A stretch of 12,142 nucleotides of DNA from Flavobacterium sp. GTDB taxonomy: Bacteria > Bacteroidota > Bacteroidia > Flavobacteriales > Flavobacteriaceae. This document shows positions 1 to 6,678 of the stretch, one piece after another; the first letter of the stretch is position 1, and each line of letters begins with the position of its first letter. The notes under the pieces were generated by a model, which did no database searches, was not told the DNA's origin, and saw only the letters and a list, made by a program, of their open reading frames with translations. The stretch is from the NCBI GenBank assembly GCA_030152225.1, contig JASLHL010000114.1, forward strand, positions 1 through 12,142, in the 5' to 3' direction. The position numbers and the translations under genes are program-made.

Positions 1-30
1 ATTAGGGAAATATTTTAAAATTTCTTCCAT
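1..30 (-). CDS. rsmG: 5' end of probable 16S rRNA (guanine-527-N7) methyltransferase RsmG, cut by window edge
   Basis: The reverse strand from 30 reads ATG and then an open frame to the edge, giving MEEILKYFPN. This closely resembles the N-terminus of flavobacterial RsmG (GidB), which I recall as M-[DE]-EILKYFPNLT. RsmG methylates N7 of a guanine in the 530 loop of 16S rRNA, in the cytoplasm, using S-adenosylmethionine. A -7 box on the same strand at 45-52 lies 14 bases upstream of the ATG, which supports a real start. The gene is divergent from the aminotransferase gene. Only ten codons are visible, so the family call rests on a short match plus context from memory; no catalytic motif can be checked. 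Confidence 0.6.
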   Translation of the reverse strand, partial: MEEILKYFPN

Positions 31-44
31 TTCAAAAGTTTTGA

Positions 45-52
45 CAAAAATA
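45..52 (-). promoter_or_regulatory. Putative -7 box of the leftward (rsmG-like) gene
   Basis: The reverse strand reads TATTTTTG, matching the Bacteroidota -7 consensus TAnnTTTG, with 14 bases to the ATG at 30. No convincing -33 TTG is seen at the expected spacing. The surrounding sequence resembles the mvaD promoter at 10659-10666 (both have GACAAAAATA on the + strand). Confidence 0.5.
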
Positions 53-107
53 GCTTTTTTTATTGGTAAATAAAGAGCCCTTAACTATAATATAGATTTA
101 TTATACT

Positions 108-115
108 TACCTTTG
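108..115 (+). promoter_or_regulatory. Putative -7 box of the aminotransferase gene
   Basis: TACCTTTG matches TAnnTTTG and lies 29 bases before the ATG at 145. No clear -33 TTG is visible. Together with the reverse-strand box at 45-52 it makes the 31-144 gap a divergent promoter region. Confidence 0.5.
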
Positions 116-144
116 ATTGATACTATTTAAAAGAATGAATACCT

Positions 145-1335
145 ATGAAAACTCAAGTTCTATCAGATAGAATCAACAATCTTACAACTTCACAAACTTT
201 AGCAATGGCCGCAAAAGCGCGCGAGCTAAAAGAACAAGGAATAGACATTATCAGCTTGAGTCTTGGTGAGCCCGATTTTAATACCCCTGACTTTATCAAA
301 GAGGCAGCGATTCAAGCCATCACAGATAACTACAGTAAGTATCCACCAGTTGAAGGATATCTAGAACTAAGACAAGCAATCAGCAACAAATTCAAAAGAG
401 ATAACAACTTACCCTATACCCCCAATCAAATTGTCGTATCAACAGGTGCGAAGCAAGCCTTGTTTAACGTAGCCCAAGCGATGATTAATCCAGGAGATGA
501 AGTAATCATCCCTGCGCCATTTTGGGTAAGCTATGCTGAAATCGTTAAAATTGCAGCAGGTGTACCGGTGGAAGTTTCAACAAGCATTGACACGGATTTT
601 AAAATTACCCCACAACAACTGGAAGATGCAATTACTCCCAAAACGAAAATGGTGTGGTTTAGTTCACCTTGTAACCCAAGTGGATCGGTGTACAACAAAG
701 CAGAATTAGAAGCTATTGCGGCAGTTCTAGACAAATACCCATCCATTTACATTTTATCGGATGAGATTTACGAACACATTAATTTTGGAAGCCCTTATTA
801 CAGTATCGGTTCAATCGGTAATTTGATTGACCGTACTATTACGGTAAACGGTATTTCAAAAGCCTTTGCCATGACAGGATATCGTATTGGTTATATCGGT
901 GCACCAGAATTCATTGCAAAAGCCTGTGCTAAAATGCAAGGACAAGTAACCTCTGGAGCCAATACCATTGCACAACGCGCCACCATTACGGCAGTAAATG
1001 CAGATCCTAGCGTTTTAAAAGACATGGTACAAGCCTTTAAAAATCGAAGAGATTTAGTGGTTAACTTACTTAGAGAAATTCCAGGTATTAAAGTGAATGT
1101 ACCTGATGGTGCTTTCTATTTATTTCCAGATGTATCTGCTTTCTTCGGAAAAACCTTGCAAGGGGTGACGATTAAAGACGCCAATGACTTATCAATGTAC
1201 TTACTAGATAAAGCTTATGTTGCTACAGTAACAGGAGATGCTTTTGGAAATCCAAACTGCATCCGCCTTTCTTACGCAACAAGCGAAGATCAATTGACAG
1301 AAGCCTTAAAACGAATGAAAGAAGCGTTGCAATAA
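145..1335 (+). CDS. aspC: Class I pyridoxal-phosphate aminotransferase, probable aspartate aminotransferase
   Basis: 396-residue cytoplasmic PLP enzyme of the fold-type I, subgroup 1b aspartate aminotransferase type. It is expected to interconvert aspartate and 2-oxoglutarate with oxaloacetate and glutamate. Visible signatures: SLGEPDFNTP near residues 38-48; SPCNPSG with the cofactor-contacting Asn at 177; SDEIYE with the pyridine-binding Asp at 206 and Tyr at 209; the Schiff-base lysine at 239 in GISKAFAMTGYRIGY; and the substrate-carboxylate Arg at 374 in CIRLSY. Length is normal for the family and no key residue is missing. It appears monocistronic, with a -7 box at 108-115 upstream and a terminator directly downstream. 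Exact substrate (aspartate, or a broader specificity including prephenate or aromatic amino acids) cannot be set from sequence reading alone. Confidence 0.92.
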   Translation: MKTQVLSDRINNLTTSQTLAMAAKARELKEQGIDIISLSLGEPDFNTPDFIKEAAIQAITDNYSKYPPVEGYLELRQAISNKFKRDNNLPYTPNQIVVSTGAKQALFNVAQAMINPGDEVIIPAPFWVSYAEIVKIAAGVPVEVSTSIDTDFKITPQQLEDAITPKTKMVWFSSPCNPSGSVYNKAELEAIAAVLDKYPSIYILSDEIYEHINFGSPYYSIGSIGNLIDRTITVNGISKAFAMTGYRIGYIGAPEFIAKACAKMQGQVTSGANTIAQRATITAVNADPSVLKDMVQAFKNRRDLVVNLLREIPGIKVNVPDGAFYLFPDVSAFFGKTLQGVTIKDANDLSMYLLDKAYVATVTGDAFGNPNCIRLSYATSEDQLTEALKRMKEALQ

Positions 1336-1358
1336 GGCATTCAACTAGAATCATATTT

Positions 1359-1394
1359 AAAAGCACTTATACTTGTGGTATAAGTGCTTTTTTT
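1359..1394 (+). terminator. Rho-independent terminator after the aminotransferase gene
   Basis: A perfect 14-bp stem (1359-1372 with 1378-1391) closes a 5-nt loop and runs into a T-tract ending at 1394. It starts 24 bases after the stop codon. The A-rich left arm means it may also act on the opposite strand, but no gene approaches from that side. Confidence 0.85.
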
Positions 1395-1443
1395 ATAGAC
1401 TTCTCAAATAAAAAGTGTATTTTTATATGATAAACTAATTGCC

Positions 1444-2019
1444 GTGGATATATTACTAGAAAGCATTGCAAAGCATGTTACCCTAACTGAAATAGAACAA
1501 AAAGTAGTATTGGATTCCTTCGAATCTCACCGTTATAGTGCGAAAGAAAAACTCCTGCTAGAAGGAGAAATCTGCTATAATTCAACCTTTGTAGTTTCAG
1601 GTATTTTGCGCAACTACTTTGTCGATGATCAAATCGTCGAACACACCGTTAGTTTCGCAACAAATGGATGGTGGATTGCCGATATGTACAGCTTTCTTTC
1701 TCAAAAACCAGGCAATTCCTATATTGAAGTAGTTGAAGATGCGATGGTCCTTACCTTAACCCGAGACCAACAGCTCAACCTCTTTGACCAAGTTCCCAAA
1801 ATGGAACGTTATTTCCGTATCTTGATTGAGCGCTCTCTAATCGCCAATCAACAACGCTTGATGGATAACCTATCATTGACTGCTGAAGAACGTTATGAGC
1901 GCTTCTCTCAGCGTTTTCCAGACATTCAATATTGCTTGCCTCAAAAGCAAATTGCTTCTTATCTGGGTATTACACCCGAATTTTTTAGCAAGCTGAAAAA
2001 GCGAATGCTAATGAAATAG
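1444..2019 (+). CDS. Crp/Fnr-family transcriptional regulator
   Basis: 191-residue cytoplasmic regulator with an N-terminal cyclic-nucleotide-binding-like beta-roll and a C-terminal helix-turn-helix. The roll is marked by LLLEGEICYNSTFVVSGILRNYF around residues 37-59. The winged HTH is near residues 165-188 (QIASYLGITPEFFSKLKK), where IASYLGITPE is a common form of the Crp recognition region. I see neither an intact cAMP-binding cassette nor the N-terminal cysteines of Fnr, so the ligand is unknown, as for most Bacteroidota relatives. The start is GTG at 1444; no in-frame ATG lies just upstream, and the length fits the family. The next genes on the same strand encode pirin and YceI proteins, possible targets, but a 215-bp gap separates them. 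Family confident, role inferred. Confidence 0.85.
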   Translation: MDILLESIAKHVTLTEIEQKVVLDSFESHRYSAKEKLLLEGEICYNSTFVVSGILRNYFVDDQIVEHTVSFATNGWWIADMYSFLSQKPGNSYIEVVEDAMVLTLTRDQQLNLFDQVPKMERYFRILIERSLIANQQRLMDNLSLTAEERYERFSQRFPDIQYCLPQKQIASYLGITPEFFSKLKKRMLMK

Positions 2020-2170
2020 TTGACAGTTCACGGTCCACGGTTTAGTTTTTCTAATTTAAAATGACAATTTAATTAGTAATGACAAATTGCCCATTCTCCC
2101 TTTTCCCTTTTCCATTCTCCCATTTACATTCTCAATTCTCCCATTTACATTCTCCATTCACCCTTTTCTT
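2020..2170. repeat. Intergenic low-complexity region with 21-bp tandem repeat and pyrimidine-rich tract
   Basis: Non-coding stretch between the regulator and the pirin gene. It opens with a TTCACGG/TCCACGG-like near-duplication (2021-2042). From about 2090 to 2168 it becomes almost pure C/T/A on the + strand, built from variants of CCATTCTCCC and CCCTTTTCC. A 20-base identical unit (ATTCTCCCATTTACATTCTC) occurs at 2114-2133 and again at 2135-2154, a 21-bp period. It codes for no plausible protein and I see no strong terminator hairpin in it. It resembles repeat-rich intergenic sequence I have seen in other Bacteroidota, but I cannot name a family. Confidence 0.7.
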
Positions 2171-2205
2171 AACCTACATTAAGCAACTAACCTGTTGACT
2201 ATCTG

Positions 2206-2213
2206 TATCTTTG
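2206..2213 (+). promoter_or_regulatory. Putative -7 box of the pirin-yceI unit
   Basis: TATCTTTG matches TAnnTTTG and lies 21 bases before the ATG at 2235. No -33 TTG is found at the usual 19-21 nt spacing. A small palindrome, TTTGT-AAA-ACAAA (2210-2222), overlaps the box and the probable start of transcription, so it could be an operator, though such short symmetry may be chance. Confidence 0.5.
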
Positions 2214-2234
2214 TAAAACAAAATCAATACAGCT

Positions 2235-2966
2235 ATGAACAACTATATTTTATACAAAGCAGACACAAGAGGTTATGCCGATCACGGGTGGTTAAAATCA
2301 AACCACACCTTTAGCTTCGCAAATTACAGAAACAACGACCGCGTACACTTCGGTGTGTTGCGCGTATTAAATGACGATTATGTGGCTCCAGGCATGGGAT
2401 TTGGAACGCATCCGCACGAGAATATGGAAATTATCTCCATTCCACTCAAGGGAAGTTTAGCCCATAAAGATAGCATGGGACATGGAGAGACCATTCACGT
2501 AGATGAAATCCAAGTAATGAGTGCAGGTACAGGAGTAGAACACAGTGAATTTAATCCGAGTGCAACAGAAGCTTCGGAATTCTTACAAATTTGGTTATTT
2601 CCGCACACCCTACACGTTACACCTCGTTACCAACAACTTCAATTGGATGTAGCAAACCGCAAAAATAACTGGGATCAGATTCTATCACCTAACCCAGAGG
2701 ATGCAGGAGCATGGATTCACCAAAACGCATGGTTCCATCGCGCTGATCTCGATCAGCATAAAACGTTAACCTACAATCTCAAAGACAAAAGCAATGGTGT
2801 TTACCTCTTTGTCCTAGAGGGAAGTGTTACCGTAAATGATCATACCCTAGAGCGTCGAGATGCCCTTGGCATTTGGGATATTGAAAACCTAAGCGTACAT
2901 GCGACAGCTGATACACAGCTATTACTTATGGAAGTTCCGATGGAATTGCCAAGTTACTTACAATAA
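2235..2966 (+). CDS. Pirin-family bicupin protein
   Basis: 243-residue cytoplasmic cupin protein of the pirin/YhhW family. The N-terminal cupin carries the usual metal ligands: His59 and His61 in GFGTHPHENMEI, and His103 and Glu105 in GTGVEHSE. The N-terminal ADHGWLKSNHTFSFANY segment (residues 15-31) is also typical. The C-terminal half (about residues 165-240) is the second, metal-free cupin. E. coli YhhW has quercetin 2,3-dioxygenase activity in vitro, while other pirins act as cofactors or stress proteins, so the physiological substrate here is unknown. The gene is followed 26 bases later by the YceI gene on the same strand, probably one transcript from the promoter near 2206. Length is typical and the metal site looks intact. 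Confidence 0.9.
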   Translation: MNNYILYKADTRGYADHGWLKSNHTFSFANYRNNDRVHFGVLRVLNDDYVAPGMGFGTHPHENMEIISIPLKGSLAHKDSMGHGETIHVDEIQVMSAGTGVEHSEFNPSATEASEFLQIWLFPHTLHVTPRYQQLQLDVANRKNNWDQILSPNPEDAGAWIHQNAWFHRADLDQHKTLTYNLKDKSNGVYLFVLEGSVTVNDHTLERRDALGIWDIENLSVHATADTQLLLMEVPMELPSYLQ

Positions 2967-2992
2967 TTACAAACATAAAAAACAACAACAAG

Positions 2993-3523
2993 ATGGAAAC
3001 TAAAAAATGGAATATTGACACGACACACTCTTTAATTGGATTTAAAATTAAACACATGATGTTTACCAATGTCAGAGGGTCTTTCACCGATTATCAAGCT
3101 TCATTAAACTTGGTTGATGATAATTTCGAAGCAAGTTCAATTAGCTTTGAAGCACAAGCTGCTTCCGTAAACACCAATAATACAGATCGAGATAATCACC
3201 TAAAAAGCGCGGATTTCTTTGACGTAGAAAAGTACCCTACTGTAACTTTTACCTCAACAAAAATTGAGAAAAAAGGAGAAACCCACTACAGTGTAGAAGG
3301 AACATTAAACATGCATGGTGTAAGTAAAACGATCAAATTGAATGCCGAATACAGCGGTGTGATTATCGATCCTTGGGGCAATGCTAAAGTTGCTTTAGCC
3401 CTAACAGGAAAAGTCAATAGAAAAGACTGGGATTTAAACTGGAACACAGCACTAGAAGCAGGAGGGCTCTTAGTGAGTGAAGAAGTTAACTTCGATATTG
3501 AAACACAATTTGTTTTAGCTTAA
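2993..3523 (+). CDS. YceI-family protein (lipocalin-like, probable isoprenoid or lipid binding)
   Basis: 176 residues covering one YceI domain. The start region has the family pattern W-x-I-D-x-x-H-S-x-I-G-F-x-I-x-H (residues 6-21). The central signature is RDNHLKSADFFDVEKYPTVTF (residues 66-86 without gaps). The end has the GKVNRKDWDLNW segment (139-150). YceI proteins form a lipocalin-like barrel; characterised members bind polyisoprenoids or related amphiphiles. Many are periplasmic, but this one has no signal peptide, so it should be cytoplasmic. It follows the pirin gene with a 26-base gap and likely shares its transcript; the pairing suggests a common stress or detoxification role, but this is inference. 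A strong hairpin lies 60 bases downstream. Confidence 0.9.
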   Translation: METKKWNIDTTHSLIGFKIKHMMFTNVRGSFTDYQASLNLVDDNFEASSISFEAQAASVNTNNTDRDNHLKSADFFDVEKYPTVTFTSTKIEKKGETHYSVEGTLNMHGVSKTIKLNAEYSGVIIDPWGNAKVALALTGKVNRKDWDLNWNTALEAGGLLVSEEVNFDIETQFVLA

Positions 3524-3585
3524 AGGAAATGAGAAAAGGGAGATGGGAAAATGATCCCTTGGAAGTAAACCTCATCTATCTAAAT

Positions 3586-3627
3586 AATAAAAAACGCGAC
3601 GGCTAAAAAGCCGTCGCGTTTTTTATT
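3586..3627. terminator. Bidirectional rho-independent terminator between convergent genes
   Basis: A perfect 19-bp stem (3586-3604 with 3609-3627) closes an AAAA loop. The GC-rich core is ACGCGACGGCT/AGCCGTCGCGT, flanked by A-tracts on the left and T-tracts on the right, so both strands present a hairpin followed by U residues. It lies between the YceI gene (+) and the pseudouridine synthase gene (-) and probably ends both transcripts. Confidence 0.9.
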
Positions 3628-3726
3628 TTATTCAGAAAGAAGGTTTAGCTATTATTCAAATGAAGATCTCGCTATAAACCGAGAATTCTTCTTATCTCCC
3701 ATCTCTATTTTCCCTTCTCTATTTCA

Positions 3727-4617
3727 CTATCCTTGTTGCAAGCTGCGAACTTCTTCTTCAGTTAAGAATCTCCATGTGCCTCTTGGCAGGTTCCATTTGG
3801 TAATTGATCCGTACATAACGCGATCCACTTTTAAAACGTTATAATCAAGCGATTCAAATAAAGCGCGAACTAATTTCACGTTAGAAGCTTTCAACTTAAT
3901 TCCGATTTCCGTTTTTGGTTGGTTTTCTACGTAAGCTACATCTTCCACAAATACGCGTTTTTCCTCAATGTAAATTCCCTTTTGCACGCGTTCTAAATCT
4001 TCGTATTTCAAATTGCGATCCAAAGAAACTTGGTACACCTTGGATGAACGTTGCTCAGGCGAACTCAATTTTTGAATTAAATTCGTGTCGTTCGTAAAAA
4101 TCATTAAACCCAACGTACTTTTATCCATACGACCTACTGGTACTATAGGCGATTTAGAAGCACCTTTTACTAAACTCAACACATTTTCCTGACTTACAAT
4201 GTCTTCATTAATTGTAGAGAACCCTTTGGGCTTATTCAACACAAGGTAAACTTTCTTCTCTGGGGTAATCACCATACCATCAAAGTTAACCACATCGGTT
4301 ATTTTTACTTTGTATCCTAATTCAGTTACAATTTCTCCGTTTACTTTTACGTTACCCGAAACAATATATAAATCTGCGTCTCTTCTCGAGCACACACCAG
4401 AATTACTAATATACTTATTTAAGCGCATCTCTCCATTATCTGCTTTTGGAGTAGCTACGACTTTTGGTTTTTTATCGAATGTTCTAGCAGAAGGCTTTGG
4501 TTTTTGTGTTCCCTGGCCTTGACTAGCTCGCTTCTGGAAAGGTTTTGCTCCTCCAGCTTTTGGTTTACCACTGCGATTAGATTGGTTTTTTCTAGAACCT
4601 GATTTACCGTTATTCAT
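3727..4617 (-). CDS. RsuA/RluB/E/F-family pseudouridine synthase with basic N-terminal tail
   Basis: 296 residues from the ATG at 4617. Roughly the first 60 residues are a low-complexity tail rich in Lys, Ser, Gly and Gln. Next comes an S4 RNA-binding domain (about 63-112; MRLNKYISNSGVCSRRDAD, then VKVNG). The catalytic domain begins near VYLVLNKPKG, and the active-site Asp is at about 165 in GRMDKSTLGLMIFTND, the family form of GR-x-D-x-x-T-x-G-L-x-x-x-TND. The enzyme should convert a uridine in rRNA to pseudouridine; the target base (23S RluB/E/F-like or 16S RsuA-like) cannot be told. A frame-compatible TTG at 4644 would give 305 residues, but it lies upstream of the -7 box at 4632-4639, so ATG is preferred. 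Last gene of the leftward cluster. Confidence 0.88.
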   Translation of the reverse strand: MNNGKSGSRKNQSNRSGKPKAGGAKPFQKRASQGQGTQKPKPSARTFDKKPKVVATPKADNGEMRLNKYISNSGVCSRRDADLYIVSGNVKVNGEIVTELGYKVKITDVVNFDGMVITPEKKVYLVLNKPKGFSTINEDIVSQENVLSLVKGASKSPIVPVGRMDKSTLGLMIFTNDTNLIQKLSSPEQRSSKVYQVSLDRNLKYEDLERVQKGIYIEEKRVFVEDVAYVENQPKTEIGIKLKASNVKLVRALFESLDYNVLKVDRVMYGSITKWNLPRGTWRFLTEEEVRSLQQG

Positions 4618-4631
4618 ATTAAATATTTTTG

Positions 4632-4663
4632 CAAAGATAGACAAACTCCGTCTTTTATTTCAA
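4632..4663 (-). promoter_or_regulatory. Bacteroidota-type promoter of the pseudouridine synthase gene
   Basis: On the reverse strand TTG (4663-4661) is followed after 21 bases by TATCTTTG (4639-4632), which fits the Bacteroidota -33/-7 arrangement. The ATG at 4617 lies 14 bases after the -7 box. This is the most complete promoter in the window, and it rules against the TTG at 4644 as a start codon. Confidence 0.65.
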
Positions 4664-4687
4664 TATACAAAAAAATATAGGCTTTTA

Positions 4688-5611
4688 TTATAAGTTCTCT
4701 TCTAAAAGATACTTTCCACTTGCCAAAACATCAGGCTTAATTAACACAATTGACAAGACACCTAACAAAAGTAAAAGCTTGAGTAAAAAGTGAAGCTGAT
4801 GGTATTCTTGTGTTGTTTCTGACTTCCAAAGTTTTGCCAAAAAGAAAAGTAAAATAACTATACTGAAATAAAAATAATAAATCATATACCCAACATCATA
4901 GCGAACGGTCATTAGGTAAATCGGAATGAGTGCCAAGGCAAATACACCCGTAATTACTTCCTTTGCCATGCGTTCACCAAAGCGCACGGGAATCGTTTGA
5001 TAGTTATTCGCAAAATCTCCCCTGATATTTTCTAAATCTTTCATGATTTCGCGTATGAGCATAATCAAATACAAGAAAAAAGCATGAATAAAAATAGAGG
5101 CATGGAAGGATTGAAAATACATCAAAATGGCAAAAAAAGGCAATATAGCCAACAACGAAGCCAGTAGATTACCAATGATGGGATACTTTTTCAACTTATG
5201 CGAATAGAACCACAAGAGAAAAATATAGATCGAAAAAAAGATAGCACCATGTAGAGAAACAGGGAGAACAATACAAACAGACAAAAAATTAAGAAGAAAG
5301 TAAACCCTTAATTTAGTTGTTTGACTCACTAAACGGTCCAACATCGATTTAGTTGGTCGATTAATTAGGTCTTTTTCTGCGTCGTAAAAATTGTTGATAA
5401 TATAGCCAGAAGCGATTGCTAAAGCCGACGATAAGATAATAAGAAATAGTCGCCAATCTAAAATAACATCTAAAGCTCTTTTCTCGGGAGCAAAAATAAA
5501 GATAGACGCAAGATACTGGGCTAGAACTATAACAAAAATGTTATAACCTCTCACCACAGAAAACAAACTGAATATTTTAGCTAAGAGGATTTTATTTTTC
5601 CTAGATAACAT
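4688..5611 (-). CDS. UbiA-family prenyltransferase, probable geranylgeranylglycerol-phosphate geranylgeranyltransferase
   Basis: 307-residue polytopic inner-membrane protein with about eight to nine hydrophobic helices. It has both Asp-rich motifs of UbiA prenyltransferases: N73-x3-D77-x3-D81 in NNFYDAEKDLINRP, and D192-x2-N-x3-D199 in KDLENIRGDFANN. These bind the Mg2+-diphosphate of the prenyl donor. The motif forms resemble the archaeal DGGGP-synthase branch, which adds a geranylgeranyl group to geranylgeranylglyceryl phosphate; flavobacterial homologues usually carry this annotation. The real acceptor in bacteria is uncertain, and a quinone- or heme-related role is the alternative. It lies 54 bases downstream of the mevalonate-kinase-type gene, so a donor supplied by the mevalonate pathway makes sense. 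Family call firm, substrate inferred. Confidence 0.8.
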   Translation of the reverse strand: MLSRKNKILLAKIFSLFSVVRGYNIFVIVLAQYLASIFIFAPEKRALDVILDWRLFLIILSSALAIASGYIINNFYDAEKDLINRPTKSMLDRLVSQTTKLRVYFLLNFLSVCIVLPVSLHGAIFFSIYIFLLWFYSHKLKKYPIIGNLLASLLAILPFFAILMYFQSFHASIFIHAFFLYLIMLIREIMKDLENIRGDFANNYQTIPVRFGERMAKEVITGVFALALIPIYLMTVRYDVGYMIYYFYFSIVILLFFLAKLWKSETTQEYHQLHFLLKLLLLLGVLSIVLIKPDVLASGKYLLEENL

Positions 5612-5665
5612 ATTATATTTTTCGCGGTTAATAAAAAAGGTTATAACATTCTTTATGTTTTGGGC

Positions 5666-6604
5666 TTAAAATTGGTAGACTACTTCTAACTTGTAATCTT
5701 TAAGCGTTTCTTTTGCTTTGTCAATATCAGGTGTAAATCCTAAGATATAGCCACCTCCACCAGAACCACATAATTTCAAATAGTAGTCATTGGTCTCGAT
5801 ACCCTTTTGCCATACATTGTGGAATTGTTCAGGGATCATGGGCTTAAAGTGATTAAACACCACAGATGAAAGTTCTTTTGTGTTGTTGAACAGGGCTTTC
5901 AAATCTCCTTTCAAGAAATTTTCCACACAAGCATCAGTATGTTTGATAAACTCTTCTTTCAACACTTTTCTAAACCCTTGTTCTTTTAATTTCTCCATAA
6001 AGATGGTAACCATTGGAGCTGTTTCTCCAACAATTCCTGAATCGATTAAAAACACGGCACCTTTTCCATCTAAACTTTGAGAAGGAATACCTGTTGGTTC
6101 GATATTGTCTTTGGAGTTAATTAAAATCGGCAGGCTCAAATAGCTGTTCAATGGATCTAATCCAGAACTTGTACCGTGAAAGAAAGCTTCCATTTTACCG
6201 AAAATCCCTTTCAACTTCAGCAATTTCTCTTTGCTTAAGTTTTCCAATACTGTAATTTTTTCAAACGCGTATTGGTCATAGATTGCTGCAACTAGTGCAC
6301 CACTACTTCCCACACCGTAACCTTGCGGAATACTTGAATCAAAATACAGTCCGTTTTCAATTTCTGTTTGTAAACGTTCCATATCAAATTGTACCAAAGT
6401 AGGTTCAGCTTCCTGCATATCTACAAGATAAGCAGCAAAATTTCTCAAATATTCATTTGATTTTTTTGCGAATCCTTCTAGGTTTTCATCCATTTTCAAG
6501 GCTCCCTTATAAAAATTATAGGGGATTGATAATCCTTTTGAGTCTTTTATAATTCCGTATTCTCCGAATAAAAGAATTTTAGAATAAAATAAAGGTCCTT
6601 TCAT
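5666..6604 (-). CDS. GHMP-family kinase, probable mevalonate kinase
   Basis: 312-residue cytoplasmic kinase expected to phosphorylate mevalonate with ATP. All GHMP motifs are visible. Motif 1 is KILLFGEYGII (residues 9-19), whose Lys matches the catalytic-site lysine of mevalonate kinases. Motif 2, the phosphate loop, is PQGYGVGSSGALVAA (93-107). Glu139 and Asp150 (in HGTSSGLDPLNS) fit the Mg-binding Glu and catalytic Asp. Motif 3 is CGSGGGGYILGF (279-290). It is somewhat shorter than eukaryotic mevalonate kinase but usual for bacteria. It sits in the same leftward cluster as mvaD and the prenyltransferase, which supports a mevalonate-pathway role. A -7 box at 6629-6636 suggests its own promoter. 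Phosphomevalonate kinase is the main alternative specificity. Confidence 0.82.
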   Translation of the reverse strand: MKGPLFYSKILLFGEYGIIKDSKGLSIPYNFYKGALKMDENLEGFAKKSNEYLRNFAAYLVDMQEAEPTLVQFDMERLQTEIENGLYFDSSIPQGYGVGSSGALVAAIYDQYAFEKITVLENLSKEKLLKLKGIFGKMEAFFHGTSSGLDPLNSYLSLPILINSKDNIEPTGIPSQSLDGKGAVFLIDSGIVGETAPMVTIFMEKLKEQGFRKVLKEEFIKHTDACVENFLKGDLKALFNNTKELSSVVFNHFKPMIPEQFHNVWQKGIETNDYYLKLCGSGGGGYILGFTPDIDKAKETLKDYKLEVVYQF

Positions 6605-6628
6605 AGCTTATAAAAGTAATTTACCCCG

Positions 6629-6636
6629 CAAAGGTA
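6629..6636 (-). promoter_or_regulatory. Putative -7 box of the GHMP-kinase gene
   Basis: The reverse strand reads TACCTTTG, matching TAnnTTTG, 24 bases before the ATG at 6604 in the 74-bp gap after the CWC/DUF5522 gene. No -33 TTG is seen at the expected spacing. It suggests the kinase and prenyltransferase can be transcribed separately from the upstream lipoprotein unit. Confidence 0.5.
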
Positions 6637-6678
6637 CGTATAATATTCACGCTTAGGTGGTTTTGTTTTATTTTTTTT

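Noticed and set aside
531..746. Open frame of 71 codons on the - strand inside the aminotransferase gene
   Set aside because: Antisense shadow of a well-supported gene; composition and lack of any motif do not support coding.
2021..2170. Repeat stretch considered as a CRISPR array or attachment site
   Set aside because: Only two exact units at 21-bp period, no regular spacers, no cas genes, no integrase or tRNA nearby.
3915..4522. Two + strand open frames inside the pseudouridine synthase gene
   Set aside because: Antisense shadows; no start context or recognisable protein.
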